NCBI GenBank assembly: GCA_963750395.1
Contig: CAVVQM010000012.1
Span: 248,001 to 312,000, forward strand
Direction of reading: 5' to 3'
Length of the DNA stretch: 64,000 nt
DNA from: JADJPO01 sp963750395
GTDB lineage: Bacteria; Actinomycetota; Actinomycetes; Actinomycetales; Kineosporiaceae
Made by a program: the position numbers and the translations under genes. Numbering within the stretch: position 1 is the first letter of the stretch; each line of letters opens with the position of its first letter. Shown here one piece after another: positions 59,108 to 64,000 of the stretch. The notes beneath the pieces were generated by a model, which saw nothing but the letters and a program-made list of their open reading frames with translations, searched no databases and was not told where the DNA came from.

Positions 59108-60040
59108 TCAGGCCAGCGACCAGGCGATCCCGTCCAGGATGTCGTGCTCGCTGGTCAGGACCCGCGAGAGGCCCGCGTCGGCACCGACCCGCTCCAGGAT
59201 CCGCTGCCAGACCAGGGCGCCGGCGTCGATCACATCGGCGCGGCCCGGGTGCATGTACGGCAGTGCCCGACGTTCCGGCAGCGACATCGACAGCAGGTCG
59301 CTGCAGGCGCCGACGACCTCGGCGAGGGACAGGTCCGCCCCGTGAATGCAGCCGGGGTCGTAGCGCGTCAGCCCGAGCGCGTGAGCGGTCACCGTGGTCA
59401 CCGTGCCGGCCACCCCGACCAGTGCCCCCACCCTCCGCCAGTCCACTGCGGACGCCGCGGCCTCGACCCCGGCGAGCACGTCGCCGTCCGCGTCCGTCGC
59501 CGACCACGACCCGGCGCCGCTGTGCCGCTCGTGCAGACGGACGCAGCCCATGTCGACCGAGACCGCCCTGTGCACGCCGTCGCGACGGCTCCCGAGGACG
59601 AACTCCGTGGAGCCGCCTCCGATGTCCACGACCAGGACGGTGGTGTCCTCGCCGACGCCGTTGAGGCCCCGGGTGGCCCCGTCGAAGGAGAGACGCGCCT
59701 CGGCGTCCCCACTGATCACCTCGGGGTCGACCCCGAACCGCTCGCGGATCCCGCCGATGAAGACATCACGGTCGGCGGCGTCCCGGGTGGCCGAGGTGGC
59801 CACGAAGCGAACCGCCTCGACCCCGGCATCGCGGCACCTGTCCGCGTAGTCGGCGGCGACGGACAGGGTGCGCTCGAGCGCCTGGGGATCGAAACGTCCG
59901 GTGGCGTCGACACCCTGCCCCAGCCGGACCACCTCCATCCGGCGGTCCACGTCGGTCAGAACGCCGCCGGTCACGTCGACGTCGGCGATCAGCAGACGAA
60001 GCGAATTGGTGCCACAGTCGACGGCCGCGACCCGGGTCAT
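59108..60040 (-). CDS. ppx: Ppx/GppA-family phosphatase
   Basis: 310-residue actin-fold enzyme of the exopolyphosphatase/pppGpp phosphohydrolase family. Phosphate-binding motifs are VAAVDCGTNSLRLLIADVD at the N-terminus and VLVVDIGGGSTEFVLGSRRD near 135-155; the catalytic Glu lies in the ATSATRDAADRD/SGDAEARLSF region. The length is that of the short actinobacterial form (like M. tuberculosis Ppx1/2), which lacks the C-terminal HD-like domain. The start at 60040 overlaps the DUF501 stop as ATGA. It degrades polyphosphate or pppGpp; which is not decidable here. Confidence 0.92.
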   Translation of the reverse strand: MTRVAAVDCGTNSLRLLIADVDVTGGVLTDVDRRMEVVRLGQGVDATGRFDPQALERTLSVAADYADRCRDAGVEAVRFVATSATRDAADRDVFIGGIRERFGVDPEVISGDAEARLSFDGATRGLNGVGEDTTVLVVDIGGGSTEFVLGSRRDGVHRAVSVDMGCVRLHERHSGAGSWSATDADGDVLAGVEAAASAVDWRRVGALVGVAGTVTTVTAHALGLTRYDPGCIHGADLSLAEVVGACSDLLSMSLPERRALPYMHPGRADVIDAGALVWQRILERVGADAGLSRVLTSEHDILDGIAWSLA

Positions 60041-60585
60041 CGCCGATCTCCTCCGTCCGGGGACCCGCCCTCGGCCCCGCCGGACGGACCCACGCACGGA
60101 CCGTCCACGCCCCACGCCTCCAGCAGGTCGAGTGCCTCGTCACCGAACGGATTGACCCCCGGGCCGGCCGCGAGCGAATGGGCGACGAGCACGTGCAGGC
60201 ACTTGACCCGGTCGGGCATCCCACCGGCGGAGATGCCCTCGATCGGCTGAACGGAGCCGAGTTCGTCGCGACGCTGCAGGTAGTCCTCGTGGGCGGCGCG
60301 ATACCGGGCGGACAGATCGTCGTCCTCGGTGAGTCGCTCGCTCATCTGCGCCATCACCCCGTTCGCCTCCAGCGTCCCGATCGCCGAGCTCGCCCGTGGA
60401 CACGTCAGGTAGTAGGTGGTGGGGAAGGGAGTGCCGTCCTCCAGCCGGGGAGCCGTCCGGACCACGTCCGGCAGGCCGCATCGGCACCGGTGCGCCACCG
60501 CGACCACACCGCGGGGGCGGCGCCCGAGTTGCGCCGCCACGACGTCGACGTCGGCCTGCAGATCAGGGTCGGACTGGTTCGGCAC
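60037..60585 (-). CDS. DUF501 domain protein
   Basis: 182 residues from a GTG at 60585. It matches DUF501 by the GVVAVAHRCRCGLPDVVRTA, TPFPTTYYLTCPRASSAIGT and GGMPDRVKCLHVLVAHSLAA blocks. The paired cysteines (CRC, C in TCPR, C in KCLH) plus His could bind metal. Function unknown, but the gene is constantly found between the FtsB-like gene and ppx in actinobacteria, suggesting a link with division or polyphosphate. It overlaps ppx by 4 bases. Confidence 0.92.
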   Translation of the reverse strand: MPNQSDPDLQADVDVVAAQLGRRPRGVVAVAHRCRCGLPDVVRTAPRLEDGTPFPTTYYLTCPRASSAIGTLEANGVMAQMSERLTEDDDLSARYRAAHEDYLQRRDELGSVQPIEGISAGGMPDRVKCLHVLVAHSLAAGPGVNPFGDEALDLLEAWGVDGPCVGPSGGAEGGSPDGGDRR

Positions 60586-60589
60586 CCGC

Positions 60590-61243
60590 TCAGTCTGACC
60601 CACTCGCGACCTGTTCGGTCGTGGGATCGCCCGCGGTCTCGATGGACCGCCACAGAGTGCCGTACCAGGGACGCGATGCGTCCCGGTCGGGGACGGCGAC
60701 CGAGGCCTCACGGGGGTCGGCGGACTCCGATTGAGCCGTGTCGTCCAGCACCGAGTAGGCGATCTCGCCCGGCAGCACGTAACCGAGCCGCTGCCGGGCC
60801 TGGGTCTTGACGTAGAAGGGGTCGTCCCAGCGCGCACGCTCGACCTTGAGGTCGGCCACCCGCTGTTGCAGTGCGGCGACGTCGTTCTGGGCCGCGGTGA
60901 TCTGGGAACGCTGACCAACCCACGGCCGCACGTACGGGGCCACGAGCAGGGTCAGCACCACGAGGACGCCGATCAGCGCCGTCGCCGGCCGGATCACGGG
61001 GGGGCGATGGCCCGGACGCCGTCCGGTGCGGTCCGGGCGGACCGCAGGGCGGGCGGAGGCCGGTCGTGACGCGGGGCGCCCACTCGTCCCGCCTCCCGGA
61101 CGCGCGCCGCCGCGGGGGGTGCCCGACGGGGCCTTGGCGCGTTTGCGCGGCGCGGCAGCGGTGGCCTCGGACGTTCTCGCGGGGGTTGCGTTCGACCGGG
61201 CCGCGGGCCGCGGCCGGGGGGTGGGTGGACGCCGCGCCGTCAT
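60590..61243 (-). CDS. FtsB/DivIC-like septum-formation initiator
   Basis: 217-residue membrane division protein. A long Arg/Pro/Ala-rich cytoplasmic start (about 1-85, 25% basic) precedes one membrane helix (ALIGVLVVLTLLVAPYV) and a short coiled coil (ITAAQNDVAALQQRVADLKV), then the DPFYVKTQARQRLGYVLPGE motif typical of FtsB/DivIC. It partners FtsL/FtsQ in the divisome. The ATG at 61243 has GGAGG 8 bases upstream. It is downstream of eno, as in most actinomycetes. Confidence 0.9.
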   Translation of the reverse strand: MTARRPPTPRPRPAARSNATPARTSEATAAAPRKRAKAPSGTPRGGARPGGGTSGRPASRPASARPAVRPDRTGRRPGHRPPVIRPATALIGVLVVLTLLVAPYVRPWVGQRSQITAAQNDVAALQQRVADLKVERARWDDPFYVKTQARQRLGYVLPGEIAYSVLDDTAQSESADPREASVAVPDRDASRPWYGTLWRSIETAGDPTTEQVASGSD

Positions 61244-61434
61244 GACATCCACCTCCGCCCTCACACCCTGAACACCATTCGCATCACGAGATTGCTCACG
61301 TCACACAGGTCACGACTGTGCCATGCGAGAGACCCAGGGTCGCGTCAATCTGGCCGCGTCATGGACGTGTCGCGTGTGAATGGTGTGACGAAAGGGGCGA
61401 GGAGCGTCAGGCCCGGCGCCTGTGCCAACGCGAC

Positions 61435-61460
61435 GTGCCCCCTGCCGGAGCAGGGGGCAC
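61435..61460 (-). terminator. Perfect 11-bp hairpin downstream of eno
   Basis: GTGCCCCCTGC and GCAGGGGGCAC are exact inverted copies with the loop CGGA, 37 bases after the eno stop and before the ftsB-like gene. It fits an intrinsic terminator without a clear T-tract. Confidence 0.7.
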
Positions 61461-61497
61461 GCCATGCAGCTGACCGGCCGAGAACGGCCGCGTGGGC

Positions 61498-62781
61498 CTA
61501 CTTCGCGGTGAATCGCGGGAACGCCGAGGCGCCCGCATAGACGGCCGCGTCGTCCAGTTCCTCCTCGATCCGCAGGAGCTGGTTGTACTTGGCCACGCGC
61601 TCGGTCCGGGCGGGGGCGCCGGTCTTGATCTGGCCGCAGTCGGTGGCGACGGCCAGGTCGGCGATGGTGGTGTCCTCCGTCTCGCCGCTGCGGTGGCTCA
61701 TCATGCAGCGGAAGCCGCTGCGGTGGGCCAGCGCGACGGCGTCCAGGGTCTCGGTCAGCGAGCCGATCTGGTTCACCTTCACCAGCAGCGCGTTGGCCGC
61801 GCCCAGCTCGATGCCCTTGGCCAGTCGGACCGGGTTGGTGACGAACAGGTCGTCACCCACGATCTGGACCCGCGAGCCGATGGCCGAGTTGATCGCGACC
61901 CAGCCGTCCCAGTCGTCCTCGTCGAGCGGGTCCTCGATCGAGACGATCGGGAAGTCGTTCACCAACGAGGTGTAGTAGTCGGCCATCTCCTGGGCCGACT
62001 TCGTCGCGCCCTCGAACGAGTACCCGCCGTCGGAGAAGAACTCGGTGGCCGCGACGTCCAGGGCCAGCGCGATATCGCTGCCGAGGGTGAATCCGGCCTT
62101 CTCGACCCCCTCGGCGATCACCTCGAGCGCCTCGCGGTTGGTGGGCAGGGACGGCGCGAAGCCACCCTCGTCGCCGAGCCCGGTGGCGTAGCCCTTGCTC
62201 TTCAGGACGGACTTGAGCGAGTGATAGACCTCGGCACCCCAGCGCAGCGCCTCACGGAAGGTGGCGGCACCGACCGGGGCGATCATGAACTCCTGGATGT
62301 CGACGCCACCGTCCGCGTGGGCGCCGCCGTTGAGGATGTTCATCATCGGAACGGGCAGCAGGTGCGCGTTCGGCCCACCCACGTAGCGGAACAGCGGCAG
62401 TTCGGCGGACTCCGCAGCCGCCTTGGCCACCGCGAGGGACACTCCGAGGATCGCGTTGGCGCCCAGCGAGCCCTTGTTGTCGGTGCCGTCCAGGTCGATC
62501 ATCGCCTGGTCGACCAGGCGCTGGTCCGAGGCCTCGAACCCGAGCAGTTCGGGAGCGATCTGCTCCATCACCGCGGCGACGGCGAGTTCCACCCCCTTGC
62601 CGCCGTAGCGGCCGGTGTCGCCGTCCCGGCGTTCGACCGCCTCGAAGGCCCCCGTGGACGCGCCGGACGGCACCGCCGCACGGGCGATGGTCCCGTCGTT
62701 CAGGGCCACCTCCACCTCAACTGTGGGGTTACCTCGCGAATCGAGGATCTCCCGGGCTCCTACGGCTTCGATGGTTGCCAC
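61498..62781 (-). CDS. eno: Enolase (phosphopyruvate hydratase)
   Basis: 427-residue glycolytic enzyme converting 2-phosphoglycerate to phosphoenolpyruvate; normal length. Motifs seen are the mobile loop PSGASTGAFEAVERRDGD, metal ligands in ALALDVAATEF, the SIEDPLDEDDWDGW Glu/Asp and GDDLFVTNPVRLAKGIE, the catalytic Lys in NALLVKVNQIGSLTE, and SHRSGETEDTTIADLAVA. The start is a GTG at 62781 with AGGAG 7 bases upstream. It is the genomic marker between mazG and the ftsB cluster. Confidence 0.98.
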   Translation of the reverse strand: MATIEAVGAREILDSRGNPTVEVEVALNDGTIARAAVPSGASTGAFEAVERRDGDTGRYGGKGVELAVAAVMEQIAPELLGFEASDQRLVDQAMIDLDGTDNKGSLGANAILGVSLAVAKAAAESAELPLFRYVGGPNAHLLPVPMMNILNGGAHADGGVDIQEFMIAPVGAATFREALRWGAEVYHSLKSVLKSKGYATGLGDEGGFAPSLPTNREALEVIAEGVEKAGFTLGSDIALALDVAATEFFSDGGYSFEGATKSAQEMADYYTSLVNDFPIVSIEDPLDEDDWDGWVAINSAIGSRVQIVGDDLFVTNPVRLAKGIELGAANALLVKVNQIGSLTETLDAVALAHRSGFRCMMSHRSGETEDTTIADLAVATDCGQIKTGAPARTERVAKYNQLLRIEEELDDAAVYAGASAFPRFTAK

Positions 62782-62832
62782 GTTGCCTCTCCTGACGTCG
62801 TGAGTGGACCTGGTTCGAGGTGTGCTCCGACC

Positions 62833-63903
62833 CTATCCATGACTGACCCGCCAGAGCAGTCCCCTGAGGGTGGCCTCTGCGTCCCGATTCAGGCTGCGGG
62901 CGAGCACGATGACATCGATGAGCGCCTGCTCGAGGGAATCGGTCGGTGTCGGCGCGCCCGCACCGGCGCGGTGGAGGCGATCGAGCATCTTCTGCGCCCG
63001 GGCCAGTGCGGGCAGGCTCGCCGGGATGCCGTCGAAGACCCCCTCGCGGCGCTTCTCCGAGGCCTTGATCTCCTCCCAGTTCATGGCGACCTGCTCGGGT
63101 CCGTCCACCTCGACGTCAGCGAACACGTGCGGGTGTCGGCGGACGAGCTTGGCCACGATCCCGGCCGCGACCTCGTCGATGCCGAACGGCTCCTGCGGGT
63201 GCTCCTGGGCGATCCGGGCGTGAAAGACGATCTGGAGCAACAGATCTCCGAGTTCCTCGAGCAGATGCTCCCGGCCCGGTCCCCCGGCTGAGGCGTCCAG
63301 GGACTCGACGGCCTCGAGCACCTCGTGGGTCTCCTCGAGAAGGTAGGGCACCAGCGTCGCGTGGGTCTGCTCGGCGTCCCAGGGGCAGCCGCCGGGCGAG
63401 CGCAGCCGGTCCATCACCGCGACGAGGTCGAGCAGCCGAGCCCCGGGCACGTCGTGCGAGCCGCCGAGGAGCTCGACCTCGGGCGGCGGACCGACGACGG
63501 CGCGCCGGGAGAGGTGCTCGGCGAGGGCGTCGGTGAGCCCTGGGTCGCCGTCCGGTGACCCGAACCACGCCACGCTCCCGCGTTCGCCGACCGCTTCCAG
63601 CAGGGTGCCGGCCCGCAGCGCCGGATCGGTGATCCCTTCGGTGGACAGATCCCGGACGGTGATCTGCGCCTGAGCCAGGGCCTGGAGCCAGGCCGGATCG
63701 GGATCCGCCGCCAGCACCGAGTCCGCCTCGCGCAGCACCTGCCAGGCGGGCCAGGTCAGCAGACCCGGAGCGGTGCGAGGGCTGATGACGATCAGGACGA
63801 TCCGCCCGGCGTCCGCGCCCTGCCCGCCGATCGGTCCCTGCGGATCGTCGCTCGTGGCCCGGCCTGTCAGGGTGTCGCCGTCGCGTCGGTGGCCTTGATC
63901 CAA
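62833..63903 (-). CDS. mazG: MazG nucleoside triphosphate pyrophosphohydrolase
   Basis: 356 residues. The C-terminal MazG fold has the conserved GGCPWDAEQTHATLVPYLLE, EETHEVLEAVESLD and LLEELGDLLLQIVFHARIAQ, whose Glu/Asp residues bind Mg; FDGIPASLPALARAQKM follows. It hydrolyses (d)NTPs and limits mutagenic or (p)ppGpp-related nucleotides. The N-terminal 130 residues resemble a degenerate tetrapyrrole-methylase-like domain. The start assigned is a TTG at 63903 that lies inside the previous gene by 37 bases; no better start is evident downstream. Confidence 0.9.
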   Translation of the reverse strand: MDQGHRRDGDTLTGRATSDDPQGPIGGQGADAGRIVLIVISPRTAPGLLTWPAWQVLREADSVLAADPDPAWLQALAQAQITVRDLSTEGITDPALRAGTLLEAVGERGSVAWFGSPDGDPGLTDALAEHLSRRAVVGPPPEVELLGGSHDVPGARLLDLVAVMDRLRSPGGCPWDAEQTHATLVPYLLEETHEVLEAVESLDASAGGPGREHLLEELGDLLLQIVFHARIAQEHPQEPFGIDEVAAGIVAKLVRRHPHVFADVEVDGPEQVAMNWEEIKASEKRREGVFDGIPASLPALARAQKMLDRLHRAGAGAPTPTDSLEQALIDVIVLARSLNRDAEATLRGLLWRVSHG

Positions 63904-64000
63904 TCCTCGGTCGGCGGCGCGATCGTGAGCTGCTCGGCGTCGAACTCGCCGTATCGGGGACTGAGGTCGATGGTCGCCGCCCGCACCCGGTCGACCAGTT
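63867..64000 (-). CDS. SurA-like chaperone/peptidylprolyl isomerase, C-terminus only
   Basis: Only the last 44 residues are in the window: LVDRVRAATIDLSPRYGEFD then AEQLTIAPPTEDWIK and a TGA at 63867-63869. The ..NPRYG.FD.. and final DWI pattern is the C-terminus of the SurA N-terminal-domain lipoprotein that precedes mazG in many actinomycetes. The rest lies beyond base 64000. Confidence 0.6.
   Translation of the reverse strand, partial: LVDRVRAATIDLSPRYGEFDAEQLTIAPPTEDWIKATDATATP

Overview
The window is GC-rich DNA (codons mostly end in G or C) from an actinomycete. The evidence is a WhiB-family gene, coenzyme F420 genes (fbiC and an F420-dependent glucose-6-phosphate dehydrogenase), a PonA2-type penicillin-binding protein, and two gene orders familiar from mycobacteria and streptomycetes. 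The first is MBL hydrolase / NUDIX / RidA / two ArsA ATPases / WhiB4-WblA / PonA2 / YqeY / metallophosphoesterase / tRNA-Pro. The second is mazG / eno / FtsB-like / DUF501 / Ppx-GppA. I cannot name the genus.

Region by region. 0-11 kb is a conserved housekeeping block ending in a tRNA-Pro(CGG) gene. 11-23.8 kb looks like a decayed genomic island: its far end carries a 28-bp near-perfect copy of the 3' part of the tRNA-Pro gene. Inside are a transposase remnant between 27-bp inverted repeats, a copper nitrite reductase (nirK), a TetR regulator next to a reductase, an aquaporin, small exported proteins, and at least six broken genes. 23.9-34.6 kb holds a subtilisin-like protease ending in a tail with a tryptophan every five residues, a membrane GGDEF/EAL protein, a large LuxR-type regulator, a membrane-anchored hydrolase, an acetyltransferase and a glycogen-binding-fold protein.

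34.6-38.1 kb has fbiC (F420 deazaflavin synthesis) divergent from fgd (F420 reduction by glucose-6-phosphate). 38.1-48.8 kb is a respiratory nitrate locus: narGHJI led by an in-operon regulator with three cysteines placed as in SufR, divergent from two NarK transporters of different types. 48.8-54.1 kb is a same-strand run of cupin, ferredoxin-reductase-like flavoprotein, glutamine-synthetase-like ligase, TauE/SafE exporter and a two-domain adenylylsulfate kinase. 54.2-58 kb holds a BI-1 membrane protein and a cell-envelope pair (glycosyltransferase, LytR-CpsA-Psr). 58-64 kb has a tRNA reading UUA, a lipoprotein, ppx, DUF501, ftsB-like, eno, mazG and the end of a SurA-like gene.

Functional reading: the organism can probably respire nitrate to nitrite (nar), and nirK in the island could take nitrite to nitric oxide; no nor or nos genes are present here. 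F420 is both made and reduced. Several genes carry apparent single-base frameshifts (arsA-1, ponA2, and many between 14 and 24 kb). Some of the broken genes also lack large internal segments, so part of this is true decay, but base-calling errors cannot be excluded for the single-base cases.
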